NCBI GenBank assembly: GCA_030740435.1
Contig: JASLXG010000132.1
Span: 1-33,768 of the forward strand
Length of the DNA: 33,768 nt
Reading direction: 5' to 3'
Source of the DNA: Alphaproteobacteria bacterium
GTDB lineage: Bacteria > Pseudomonadota > Alphaproteobacteria > UBA2966
The translations under genes and the position numbers were made by a program. Each line of letters starts with the position of its first letter. The first letter of the stretch is position 1. Below the pieces are notes generated by a model. It was not told the DNA's origin. It did no database searches and saw only the letters and a list, made by a program, of their open reading frames with translations. Shown here one piece after another: positions 9,594-17,503 of the stretch.

Positions 9594-10148
9594 CTAGGAA
9601 GACCGCCGCAGGGCGCCGGCCAGCGTCAGCGCCAGCGCCGCCAGCGAGAGCGCGCAGGTGAACCAGGCCAACAGGCTCATCAGTTGAACCACGGGATGGA
9701 TGGGGATACGCAGGTATTCGGTGACGTCGCCGTAACCCTTCATCGTCATCGCCAAGCTCCATAGCTCGGCCGCCAGGCCGGCCAGCACGAGCGCCGAGAG
9801 AGCCTGGACCAGGGCCCCGCCCCAGAGCGCCAGCCAGGCCGGCGTGACGTGGTCCAAGAGATCGATGGTGATGTGCGAGCCCCGCCAGGTGATGACCGGG
9901 AGGGCAGCGAATATCATCACCCCCATGGTCAGTTCGGTCAGCTCGTAGGCGCCCGGGATGGGCGCATTGAAGGCATAACGCGCCCAGACGTCGATAAAGG
10001 TGATCAGCGCCAGCGCCAGCATGGCCAGCGCCGCCAGGCCGCCCAGCGTGTGGTGCAGCCGGCGCTGAACGGTTTCGCCGGGGCCCTCGGCGCCGAGCGT
10101 CCCGGGGCCAGGGGCCCCGGGACGATCCTGCTGCAGGCTTTCGCTCAC
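9594..10148 (-). CDS. dctQ: TRAP transporter small permease subunit
   Basis: 184 residues with four membrane segments. The family motif DVWARYAFNAPIPGAYEL followed by MGVMIFAALP is present. Its start codon overlaps the dctP stop in an ATGA arrangement (10148-10145), indicating translational coupling. The first 28 or so residues are a Pro/Gly-rich cytoplasmic extension, and the DNA encoding it contains a strong perfect hairpin (listed separately). It forms the membrane complex with DctM. Confidence 0.94.
   Translation of the reverse strand: MSESLQQDRPGAPGPGTLGAEGPGETVQRRLHHTLGGLAALAMLALALITFIDVWARYAFNAPIPGAYELTELTMGVMIFAALPVITWRGSHITIDLLDHVTPAWLALWGGALVQALSALVLAGLAAELWSLAMTMKGYGDVTEYLRIPIHPVVQLMSLLAWFTCALSLAALALTLAGALRRSS
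10098..10124 (-). other. Strong 12-bp perfect hairpin just inside dctQ
   Basis: CGTCCCGGGGCC (10098-10109) and GGCCCCGGGACG (10113-10124) are perfectly complementary around a three-base loop, all but two pairs being G-C. On the mRNA it forms about 24 bases after the dctQ start and just after the dctP stop. Such structures after a binding-protein gene can protect its mRNA from 3' exonucleases and lower expression of the permease genes. That role is inferred. Confidence 0.6.
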
Positions 10149-11170
10149 TCGCTTTTGAGGGCCTTGAGCTGGGCCGCGAAGTAGGCCAGCGCGGCCTGGC
10201 CGTCGACGCCCTTCTTGTTGGCCGCCGCTACCCAGGCTTCGTTGAAGCCGCCGAGCTTGCTCTTGAGCGCCGCCCGCATCTCGGCGCTGGCGGTCTGCAC
10301 CTTGACGCCGTTCTGCTTGGCCAATTCGATGACCGGCGGATCGGCCTCGTCCCAGACCTTGCCGGACATGCGCACGAAGGCCTCGCCCGAGGCCCGCATG
10401 ACCGCGTCCCGATCCTGCTTGGCCAGCTTGTCGAAAGCGCCCTGGTTCATGATCAGGTAGAAGCCCGAGTAATAAAGCCCCTCGGGCACCAGCGTCATGT
10501 GCTTGGTCACTTCCATCAGGCGGAAGGTCTTGGCGGTCTCGGGCGGCATCAGCACGCCGTCGACCACGCCCTGTTGCAGCATGGTGTAGACCTTGGGTGC
10601 CGGGGCGCCCACGGGCACGATGCCGAGGCGCTGGGCCACTACCTTGGCGACGCCACCGGGCACCCGGAACTTGCGGCCTTGGAGGTCGGCAAGCGTTTGT
10701 AGCGGGAACTTGGTCTGAAAGACGCCGCCCGTGGTGACCATGAAGCCCAGCAGCTTGACGCCGCGGTGCTCGCCGGCTTTGACGAAATACTTCTGGTGGG
10801 TGCGCCAGTGCGCCATGGCGATGTGGGTGGCGCTGGCGCCCCAGAACGGCAGCTCAGGTAGCTCGGCCAGCTTGAAACGCCCGGGCGTGTAGTCGTGCAG
10901 GCTCCAGCCGGCGTCGGCAACGCCGCTGGCGACGCGGTCGAAGACCCGGGGCGGCGGCATCTTCGGTGGGTGGCTGATCTCGACCTCGATCCGCCCCTGG
11001 CTGGCTTCTTCCACCATCTTCTTCCAGCCCGGCATGATCATCGAGTTGATGTGGTGCTTGGGCGAGGCCCAGGTATGCAAGCGGATCTTCGATTTGGCCG
11101 CGGCCGGCAGGGCCCCGCCGACGGCCAGGGCCAGCGCCGCAGTGGCCAAAATGACGGTTCTATGCTTCAT
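10145..11170 (-). CDS. dctP: TRAP transporter substrate-binding protein
   Basis: 341 residues. An N-terminal Sec signal peptide ends near AAAK (residue 26), so the protein is periplasmic. The DctP fold is shown by IRLHTWASPKHHINSMIMPGW, the central GRKFRVPGG containing the Arg that usually salt-bridges a substrate carboxylate, and the downstream VYTMLQQGVVDGVLMPPE. It is first in the operon, with a strong ribosome binding site (GGGGAGG) and a 110-base region upstream shared with the divergent hydrolase gene. The ligand is probably a carboxylic acid; the neighbourhood does not identify it. Confidence 0.94.
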   Translation of the reverse strand: MKHRTVILATAALALAVGGALPAAAKSKIRLHTWASPKHHINSMIMPGWKKMVEEASQGRIEVEISHPPKMPPPRVFDRVASGVADAGWSLHDYTPGRFKLAELPELPFWGASATHIAMAHWRTHQKYFVKAGEHRGVKLLGFMVTTGGVFQTKFPLQTLADLQGRKFRVPGGVAKVVAQRLGIVPVGAPAPKVYTMLQQGVVDGVLMPPETAKTFRLMEVTKHMTLVPEGLYYSGFYLIMNQGAFDKLAKQDRDAVMRASGEAFVRMSGKVWDEADPPVIELAKQNGVKVQTASAEMRAALKSKLGGFNEAWVAAANKKGVDGQAALAYFAAQLKALKSE

Positions 11171-11223
11171 GATTGCCTCCCCTTTAGGATCTTTTTGTTC
11201 GTCCGGGCCCGATGCTACCCGAT

Positions 11224-11259
11224 TTGGCGCTCGCGATCGCGCCCCTCCGGCAGCGCCAA
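11224..11259. promoter_or_regulatory. Inverted repeat between divergent dctP and hydrolase genes
   Basis: TTGGCGCT (11224-11231) and AGCGCCAA (11252-11259) form perfect 8-bp arms around a 20-base spacer that itself begins with the palindrome CGCGATCGCG (11232-11241). It lies 22 bases before the hydrolase start and about 55 bases upstream of dctP. Its position in a divergent promoter region suggests an operator; no regulator gene is adjacent. Confidence 0.35.
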
Positions 11260-11280
11260 TGAGGGCTGTATGATGCTGCC

Positions 11281-12048
11281 ATGTTGCGTCTCGCGGTCTG
11301 CCTGTTGTTGGCGCTCGGCGCCGCCTGTGCCGCGCCGCCGCCGCCCGGCGAGCTCTCGGCCCTGCTGCGGCCCCACGACGTAGTCCACCGGCCGGCCGGC
11401 GAGGGCCCCTTTCCCGCCGTCGTCGTGCTGCATGGCTGCGGCGGGCGCAAGGATTGGCACGGCGGCCGTTGGGGACGCTGGCTGGCGGCCCGGGGCTATC
11501 TGGCGCTGGAGGTCGACAGCCTGACGCCGCGCGGGCTCGAATCCCGGACTGTCTGCCAGGGCCTTGCGCTGTGGGGCTCGAGCCGCGCCGCCGACGTTTG
11601 GGTCAGCCTGGCCGATTTGCGTCGTCATCCCGACGTCGATCCCCAGCGCCTGGCGCTGCTCGGCTTCTCGCACGGCGGCTGGGCCGCGCTCGACAGCTTG
11701 ACGCTGGCCCAGCCCGGCCAATTGGACGGCCTCGGCGCCGTCGCGGTGCTCTATCCCTACTGCGGCGCCGCGGCCAGCCACCGTGCCGGCTGGTCGGTGC
11801 CGCTGCCGGTTCTGATGCTGCTGGCCGGCGCCGACCGCGAGGTCTCGAGGCCGGCCTGCGAGGAGGTGGCCCGGAGCCAGATCAAGCGCGGCCAACCGCT
11901 CGAGCTCCACGTCTATGCCGGTGCCGGCCATGCCTTCGACGCCGAGGCCGAGGCCCGGCTCACCGAAGATGCGCAAAATCGCGTGCAGCGCTTCCTCAGC
12001 CGCACTATTAAGGGTCGGCAACAGAACGAAAAGCGAGGCAGGCGATGA
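11281..12048 (+). CDS. Dienelactone hydrolase-like alpha/beta hydrolase, exported
   Basis: 255 residues. The N-terminus (MLRLAVCLLLALGAACAAPP) is a signal peptide whose GAAC could be a weak lipobox, so it may be a lipoprotein; otherwise it is periplasmic. The triad of the dienelactone-hydrolase type is visible: Ser130 in GFSHGG, Asp185 in LLAGADREVS and His217 in GAGHAFD. HGCGG near residue 51 is the oxyanion-hole segment. The stop overlaps the start of the next gene (ATGA at 12045-12048), so the two are translationally coupled. The natural substrate is unknown. Confidence 0.85.
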   Translation: MLRLAVCLLLALGAACAAPPPPGELSALLRPHDVVHRPAGEGPFPAVVVLHGCGGRKDWHGGRWGRWLAARGYLALEVDSLTPRGLESRTVCQGLALWGSSRAADVWVSLADLRRHPDVDPQRLALLGFSHGGWAALDSLTLAQPGQLDGLGAVAVLYPYCGAAASHRAGWSVPLPVLMLLAGADREVSRPACEEVARSQIKRGQPLELHVYAGAGHAFDAEAEARLTEDAQNRVQRFLSRTIKGRQQNEKRGRR

Positions 12049-13028
12049 AAGCAGTGCTGTGCGAAGGCTTCACGGGGCCCGGCGGTTTGGCGATCCGCGA
12101 CATCGACGAGCCCGAACCAGCCCCCGATCAGGTGCTGGTCGAGGTCCACGCGGCAACCGTCAATTTCATGGACCACCTGATCGTCAGCGGCCTCTACCAG
12201 ATGAAGCCCGAGCTGCCCTTCGTCGCCGGCACCGATGCCGCCGGCGTGGTGCTGGCGGTAGGCAGCCAGGTCGCAGGCCTGGCGCCCGGCGACCGCGTGG
12301 CCTGCTTCAACTGGACCGGCGCCTTCGCCGAACGCATGGTGGCCGACGCGCACCGCAGCTTCCGCCTGCCCGACGGCGTCGACTTCGGGCCCGGCTCGGG
12401 TATTTTGCATGCCTACACCACCGGGCTTTACGCGCTGCGCGAGCGCGGCCAGCTGCAGGCCGGCGAAGTGCTGCTGGTCAACGGCGCCGCCGGCGGCGTC
12501 GGTCTGGCCGCCGTCGACATCGGCCGCCATATGGGGGCCCGGGTGATCGCCGCCGTGGGCTCCGACGAAAAGGCCCCTATCGTGCGCCAGTATGGTGCCG
12601 AGGCGGTGATCAACTACCAGCGCGAGAGCCTGAAGGAACGCGTGCGCGAGTTGACCCAGGGCGCCGGGGCCGACGTCATCTACGATCCCGTGGGCGGCGA
12701 CGTCTTCGATCAATCGGTGCGCAGTGTGGCCTTTGGCGGCCGCATTCTGGTGGTCGGCTTCACCAGCGGCCGCATTCCCGAATTGCGCATGAACCAGCCG
12801 CTGCTCAAAAGCTGCTCCATCGTCGGTGTGCTCACGGGCAACTGGGGCGACCGCTTCCCGGACGAACACGACGCGCTCTGCCGCGATGTCCTAGACTGGG
12901 TGGCGGCCGGCCACTTGACCCCGCTGGTCTCGGAAACCTTGCCGCTGGAGGGCGTGGTCGAGGCCCTCGAACGCATCGCCGCCCGCCAGGTCCAGGGGCG
13001 CATCGTGCTGGAAGTGCGGTCGCCTTAG
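12045..13028 (+). CDS. NADPH:quinone oxidoreductase family (MDR) protein
   Basis: 327 residues, zinc-independent medium-chain dehydrogenase/reductase. It has an N-terminal GroES-like domain (PFVAGTDAAGVVLAVG, then LAPGDRV) and a Rossmann domain with VNGAAGGVGLAAVDIG near residue 150. Zinc-binding Cys and Glu ligands of alcohol dehydrogenases are lacking. It is coupled to the hydrolase gene upstream. Its stop codon overlaps the stop of the convergent acyl-CoA ligase gene by four bases, leaving no room for a separate terminator. It probably reduces a quinone or an alpha,beta-unsaturated carbonyl or acyl-CoA. Confidence 0.92.
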   Translation: MKAVLCEGFTGPGGLAIRDIDEPEPAPDQVLVEVHAATVNFMDHLIVSGLYQMKPELPFVAGTDAAGVVLAVGSQVAGLAPGDRVACFNWTGAFAERMVADAHRSFRLPDGVDFGPGSGILHAYTTGLYALRERGQLQAGEVLLVNGAAGGVGLAAVDIGRHMGARVIAAVGSDEKAPIVRQYGAEAVINYQRESLKERVRELTQGAGADVIYDPVGGDVFDQSVRSVAFGGRILVVGFTSGRIPELRMNQPLLKSCSIVGVLTGNWGDRFPDEHDALCRDVLDWVAAGHLTPLVSETLPLEGVVEALERIAARQVQGRIVLEVRSP

Positions 13029-14584
13029 TTGATGGCCCGGTCCGTGCCCTGCCAATAAGGCTTGCGCAATTCCGTCTTGAGGATCTTGCCGGCGCCCGAG
13101 AGCGGTAGCGGATCGTCCACGAAAGCGACGCTCTGCGGGCACTTGTAGCCGGCGATCAGTTGCTTGCAGTGTGCCGTCAACGCCTCGTCCGCCAGCGTTT
13201 CGCCTTCCTTGCAGCGCACCACGGCGTGGACCTGCTCGCCCCACTTTTCGTGCGGGATGCCGATGACGGCGCACTCGGCCACCGCCGGGTGCTGGTAGAT
13301 GGCGTCCTCGACCTCGGCCGAATAGACGTTCTCGCCGCCCGAGATGATCATGTCCTTGACGCGGTCGACGAGAAAGACGAAGCCGTCCTCGTCCATGTAG
13401 CCGCCGTCGCCGGTGTGCAGCCAGCCGCCGCGCAAGGTTTGGGCGGTAAGCTCGGGCTGCTTCCAATAGCCCTGCATGACGTTGTCGCCCCGGCCGCAGA
13501 TCTCGCCCACGGTGCCGCGCGGCACCTCGTTGTCGTCGGCGTCGAGGATTCTCATCTCGACACCGGGAACGGCGCGGCCGGCCGAGCGGATCTTGCCCGC
13601 CATGGGCCCGCTGGTGACGTGGTATTCGTGCTCCATCACGGTCAGTACGGGGGAGGATTCGGTCTGGCCATAAGCCTGCATGAAGCGGGTCTGGGGGATG
13701 GTCTCCAGCGCCTTGGCGATCACCGCCTCGGGCATCGGAGAGGCGCCGTAGAGGATGTGGCGAAGCGAGGAAAGATCGGCATTGGCGGCCTCGGGGTGAT
13801 TGATCACCATGTTGATCATGGTCGGGATCAGCATCGTAATGGTGACCTTTTCGCGCTCGATGGCAGCCAGCACCTCGGCCGGGTCGAAGGCGGTGATCAT
13901 TGTCGAGCCGCCGGCCACGCTGGTCACGGCGAAGGTGGCGGCGCCATTGGCGAGGTGAAACATGGGGGCGGCGTGGAGATAGTTGCTGTCGGACCGGAAA
14001 CCGGCGGCGGCGCTGAACTGCAAGGGATTGAGCAGCAGGTTGTTGTGGCTCAGCATGACGCCCTTGGGGCGTCCGGTGGTGCCGCCGGTGTAGAAAAGAC
14101 CGGCCAGCTCGTCGCCACCCTGGTCGCGGGGCTCGATGGGGTTGGCCTCGGCCAACAGGGCCTCGTAAGACAGCAGGCCCTCGGGCGCCGCGCCGGTGCC
14201 GACGTGAATGACCGGGCCCAGGCTTTCGATCTGGTCCCGAAAGCGCGGCAGCATTTCCAGGAAATGGTCATCGACCAGCAGCACCGAGGCTTCCGAATCG
14301 TTGAGCCAGTGGACGATCTCGGGCACCGCCAGGCGCGTGTTGATGGGCACGAAGACGGCGCCGGCCCAGGGCACGGCAAAGAAATATTCGAGATACCAGT
14401 CGCTGTTGAGACCCAGCATGGCGACCCGGTCGCCGGGCTTGACGCCAAGCTCGACCAGCGCCGCGGCCAGCCGGGCCACGCGCTCGCCGAACCGGTTCCA
14501 GCTTTGCCGCCGCCCCTGATAATTGGTGGCCAGCCCCGGGCCGTTGACCTGCACCGCACGCCCCACCACCGAACTGATGCGCAT
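13025..14584 (-). CDS. Acyl-CoA ligase (ANL superfamily)
   Basis: 519 residues. The AMP-binding P-loop motif YTGGTTGRPKG is at about 165-175, the A5-type motif YGQTESSP in the middle, the hinge region TGDGGYMDEDGF follows, and the C-terminal catalytic Lys is in GAGKILK. It activates a carboxylic acid to its CoA thioester through an acyl-adenylate. It resembles medium/long-chain fatty acid and aromatic-acid ligases; chain-length preference cannot be read from the sequence. It is last in the minus-strand set acyl-CoA dehydrogenase, SDR, SDR, ligase, so it likely feeds that pathway. Confidence 0.93.
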   Translation of the reverse strand: MRISSVVGRAVQVNGPGLATNYQGRRQSWNRFGERVARLAAALVELGVKPGDRVAMLGLNSDWYLEYFFAVPWAGAVFVPINTRLAVPEIVHWLNDSEASVLLVDDHFLEMLPRFRDQIESLGPVIHVGTGAAPEGLLSYEALLAEANPIEPRDQGGDELAGLFYTGGTTGRPKGVMLSHNNLLLNPLQFSAAAGFRSDSNYLHAAPMFHLANGAATFAVTSVAGGSTMITAFDPAEVLAAIEREKVTITMLIPTMINMVINHPEAANADLSSLRHILYGASPMPEAVIAKALETIPQTRFMQAYGQTESSPVLTVMEHEYHVTSGPMAGKIRSAGRAVPGVEMRILDADDNEVPRGTVGEICGRGDNVMQGYWKQPELTAQTLRGGWLHTGDGGYMDEDGFVFLVDRVKDMIISGGENVYSAEVEDAIYQHPAVAECAVIGIPHEKWGEQVHAVVRCKEGETLADEALTAHCKQLIAGYKCPQSVAFVDDPLPLSGAGKILKTELRKPYWQGTDRAIN

Positions 14585-14614
14585 ATTTCTTTCCCTATGC
14601 TGGTGTTGCCGGCT

Positions 14615-15457
14615 TCAGACCTCGCTGATGCCGAAGGCGGTACGCATTTGCGCCAGGCTCTCCTGCTGCGGCGACCACATGCGGCCGCCGACCACGCCGC
14701 CGTCGACCACCAGATCGTGGCCGTTGATGAAGCTCGAGGCGTCGCTGGCCAGGAAGACGGCGGCCTGGGCGATGTCGTCCGGCAGGCCCGAACGCGGGAT
14801 GGGCTGCAAGGCGGCCAGGCCCACCTTGACCGCCTCGACGGTGCCCTCCGCCGCCTCGTCGTCGAGTCCCATGACCTTGCCGAATATGCCGGTGGCGATG
14901 CCGCCCGGCGAGATGGTGTTGACGCGCACGCCGTCTTCGCCGAGTTCCATGGCGACGGAGCAACTCAGCTGCACCACCGCCGCCTTGGCCGCGCCGTAGG
15001 TCATGGACGACGAGAGGCCGGCGCGGCGCGCCGCCACGGAGCCGTTGCTGATGATGGAGCCTGATTTCTGCCGCCGCATCACCGGCGCCGCGTGCTTCAG
15101 GCCGAGGAAGACGCTGCTCAACAGCACCTTCAGCGCCGCCTCGAAGCCGTCCAAGGGAATCTCCTCGATGCGGCCCGAGGGCGCCGGGGCGCCGGCGTTG
15201 TTAAAGAGGCAATCGAGGCGGCCGTGCCGGGCCACTACGTGGTCGATCATGCCCTTGACGTCGGCCTCGCGCGTCATGTCGCCGGCCATGAACTCGCAGC
15301 GATCGCCGAGCGCCTCGGCGATCTCGTTGCCTTCCTTCCGCCGCCGCCCGGTGATCAGTACCTGGGCGCCTTCGGCCACGAAGACCTCGGCCGTGCAGCG
15401 CCCGATGCCGCTGGTGGCACCGGTGATGATGGTGATCTTGCCGTCAAGCTTGCCCAT
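14615..15457 (-). CDS. SDR-family oxidoreductase
   Basis: 280-residue classical SDR. The cofactor motif TGATSGIG is near residue 13, with NNAG further on, and the YxxxK motif is in YGAAKAA. A basic residue after the second strand (TGRRR) favours NADP(H). A C-terminal tail of about 25 residues follows the usual VDGG end. It sits 30 bases upstream of the ligase gene and 27 bases downstream of a second SDR on the same strand. In a beta-oxidation-like set, a 3-hydroxyacyl-CoA or alcohol substrate is plausible but not shown. Confidence 0.92.
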   Translation of the reverse strand: MGKLDGKITIITGATSGIGRCTAEVFVAEGAQVLITGRRRKEGNEIAEALGDRCEFMAGDMTREADVKGMIDHVVARHGRLDCLFNNAGAPAPSGRIEEIPLDGFEAALKVLLSSVFLGLKHAAPVMRRQKSGSIISNGSVAARRAGLSSSMTYGAAKAAVVQLSCSVAMELGEDGVRVNTISPGGIATGIFGKVMGLDDEAAEGTVEAVKVGLAALQPIPRSGLPDDIAQAAVFLASDASSFINGHDLVVDGGVVGGRMWSPQQESLAQMRTAFGISEV

Positions 15458-15484
15458 CTCTCGCTCCCGTTTTTCCGTTGTTCC

Positions 15485-16255
15485 TTATTGCGCCGTCCAG
15501 CCACCGTCGACGACCAGCGTGGCGCCGGTGATCAGAGCGGCTGCCGGCGAGGCCAGAAAGACCACGGCACCGACCATATCCTCGACCTGACCGAGCCGTC
15601 CCATGGGGATGCGGGCCAGTACCGATTCCTTGACCGAATCGCCGGACGCCATCAGGGCATCGATCATCGGCGTCTGGGTCACCGTCGGCCCCACCGTGTT
15701 GACCCGGATGTTCTTGGGCGCGAGCTCCACCGCCATGGATTTGCTCAAGCCCACGATGAAGTGCTTGGTCGCGGCGTAGATCGAATTCCCCGGCGCGCCC
15801 ACGATGCCGTATTGCGACGAGATATTGACGATCGAGCCGCCGCCGTGGCGGTCCATCAGGCGGGCCGCCTCCTGAGCCACCACGAAGACGGCGCGGGCGT
15901 TGAGCCCGAGCATGGTGTCGAGGGCCGTGTCGTCGAAGTCGAGAAAGGGGCCCATGATGGCGGTGCCGGCGTTGTTCACCAGCACATCCAAGCGCTCCAG
16001 GCCATTGATGGCCTGGCGCACCTTGGGCGTCTCGGTGACATCGCAAACCAGGGCCCGGGCGGTGCCGCCCTTGGCGCCGATCTCGGCTGCCAGGGCTTCG
16101 ATTTCGGCCGCCGTGCGGCTCATGGCGATGACCTCGGCTCCGGCTTCGGCCAGGGCCAGGGCGCAGCCCCGGCCGATGCCCCGGCCGGCGCCGGTGACCA
16201 GGGCGATTTGGCCGTCGAGCCGCATCGAGGGCAGCACTGTGGCGGGCCCGGTCAT
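15485..16255 (-). CDS. SDR-family oxidoreductase (FabG-like)
   Basis: 256 residues from the ATG at 16255 (MTGPATVLPSMRLDGQ); the open frame continues upstream but would overlap the dehydrogenase gene and encodes low-complexity sequence. Motifs are TGAGRGIG near residue 21, NNAG, the catalytic Ser in NISSQYG, YAATK and the C-terminal GATLVVDGG. It is 8 bases downstream of the acyl-CoA dehydrogenase gene, which implies co-transcription. A 3-hydroxyacyl-CoA dehydrogenase or 3-ketoacyl reductase role fits the neighbours. Confidence 0.92.
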   Translation of the reverse strand: MTGPATVLPSMRLDGQIALVTGAGRGIGRGCALALAEAGAEVIAMSRTAAEIEALAAEIGAKGGTARALVCDVTETPKVRQAINGLERLDVLVNNAGTAIMGPFLDFDDTALDTMLGLNARAVFVVAQEAARLMDRHGGGSIVNISSQYGIVGAPGNSIYAATKHFIVGLSKSMAVELAPKNIRVNTVGPTVTQTPMIDALMASGDSVKESVLARIPMGRLGQVEDMVGAVVFLASPAAALITGATLVVDGGWTAQ

Positions 16256-16263
16256 GGCCCTCC

Positions 16264-17430
16264 TTAAAGCCCCAGCACCGCTTTGGCGATGATGCCGCGC
16301 TGGATCTCGTTGCTGCCACCGAAGATGGTGGCGGCCCGGGCGTAAAGGTGCGCCGCCACCACGTTGCCCACGTGCTCGGGCACCAGCGGGTTGTTGCTGC
16401 CCCACTCGCTGGCCGGGATGGGGTAGGGCAGCGTGTGGTAGCCCAGCGTCTCGATGCTGAGCTGGAACACGGCCTGGGTCAGTTCCGAGCCCTTGATCTT
16501 GAGCAGCGAGGCTTCCGGCCCCGGCGACTGGCCGGCCTGTTCGGCCGTGAGGACGCGCAGTTCGGTATATTCCAGGGCCATCAGGTCGAGCTCTAGCTGG
16601 CCGATGCGGGCGCGCTGCTCGGCCTCCAGGTCCCGGGTGTTTTCCTTGAGCTTGCCGATCAGCTTGCGCGAACGCTGCACGCCGGCGATGCCGGTGCGCT
16701 CATGGCCCAGCAGGAACTTGGCGTAGGTCCAGCCCTTGCCCTCCTCGCCGATGCGATTGTGCTTGGGCACGCGCACGTCCTCGAAAAACACCTCGTTGAC
16801 GTAGTGCCAGCCGTCGAGCGTGATGATGGGGCGCACCGTAATGCCGGGCGTTTTCATGTCGACGAGCAGGAAGGAAATGCCCTGCTGCGGCTTCACCTCC
16901 GGGTCGGTGCGCACCAGCATGAACATCATGTCGGCCCAGTGACCCTGACTGGTCCAGGTCTTCTGGCCGTTGATCAGGTAATGATCGCCATCGTCCTCGG
17001 CCCGGCTGCGCAAGGATGCCAGGTCCGAGCCCGAGCCCGGTTCGGAATAGCCCTGGCACCAGAAGTCGTCGGACGAAAGAATGCGCGGCAGGTAGCGGGC
17101 TTTCTGTTCATCCGTGCCGAAGGTGTAGATCACCGGCCCCACCATGCGCAGCCCGAAGGGCACCACCGTGGGCGCCCAAGCATCGGCCGAGGCGCGCTCG
17201 AAGATATAGCGCTGCGTCGGCGTCCAGCCGGGGCCGCCGTATTCCTCGGGCCAGGCCGGGGCGATCCAGCCCTGGTCGAAAAGAATGCGCTGCCAGCGGT
17301 AGAAGTCTTCTTTCTCCAGGTGGCCGCCGCGCTTTACCTTGGCGCTCAGTTCGGGCGGCAACTCGCGCTCGAGGAAATCCCGCACCTCGCCCTGGAAGGC
17401 CAGGTCCTGGTCGCTGAATTGAAGATCCAT
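16264..17430 (-). CDS. Acyl-CoA dehydrogenase (FadE-like)
   Basis: 388 residues from the ATG at 17430 (MDLQFSDQDLAF). FAD-dependent, with the three-part ACAD fold: the N-terminal helical domain, the middle beta domain with QGYSEPGSGSDLASL and WTSQGHWAD, and the C-terminal helical domain ending in IFGGSNEIQRGIIAKAVLG. The usual catalytic Glu of MCAD-type enzymes (YEGT) is Gly here, as in a large FadE-like subgroup, so the base may lie elsewhere. It is first of four minus-strand genes and divergent from the CaiC-like ligase gene across a 73-base region. Confidence 0.93.
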   Translation of the reverse strand: MDLQFSDQDLAFQGEVRDFLERELPPELSAKVKRGGHLEKEDFYRWQRILFDQGWIAPAWPEEYGGPGWTPTQRYIFERASADAWAPTVVPFGLRMVGPVIYTFGTDEQKARYLPRILSSDDFWCQGYSEPGSGSDLASLRSRAEDDGDHYLINGQKTWTSQGHWADMMFMLVRTDPEVKPQQGISFLLVDMKTPGITVRPIITLDGWHYVNEVFFEDVRVPKHNRIGEEGKGWTYAKFLLGHERTGIAGVQRSRKLIGKLKENTRDLEAEQRARIGQLELDLMALEYTELRVLTAEQAGQSPGPEASLLKIKGSELTQAVFQLSIETLGYHTLPYPIPASEWGSNNPLVPEHVGNVVAAHLYARAATIFGGSNEIQRGIIAKAVLGL

Positions 17431-17503
17431 GGCGCTTGATTCTCTTTGTGGCCGGACCGCAAGATGATGGCACACCCGGCGCTCACATGGCGAATAATCC
17501 CCG

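Noticed and set aside
13160-15064. 634-codon open frame on the plus strand
   Set aside because: Antisense to the acyl-CoA ligase and an SDR gene, low-complexity, no recognisable domain; the minus-strand frames have clear catalytic motifs.
16256-16405. N-terminal extension of the SDR at 15485-16255
   Set aside because: Would overlap the dehydrogenase gene and encodes low-complexity Arg/Gly sequence; the internal ATG at 16255 gives a normal SDR.
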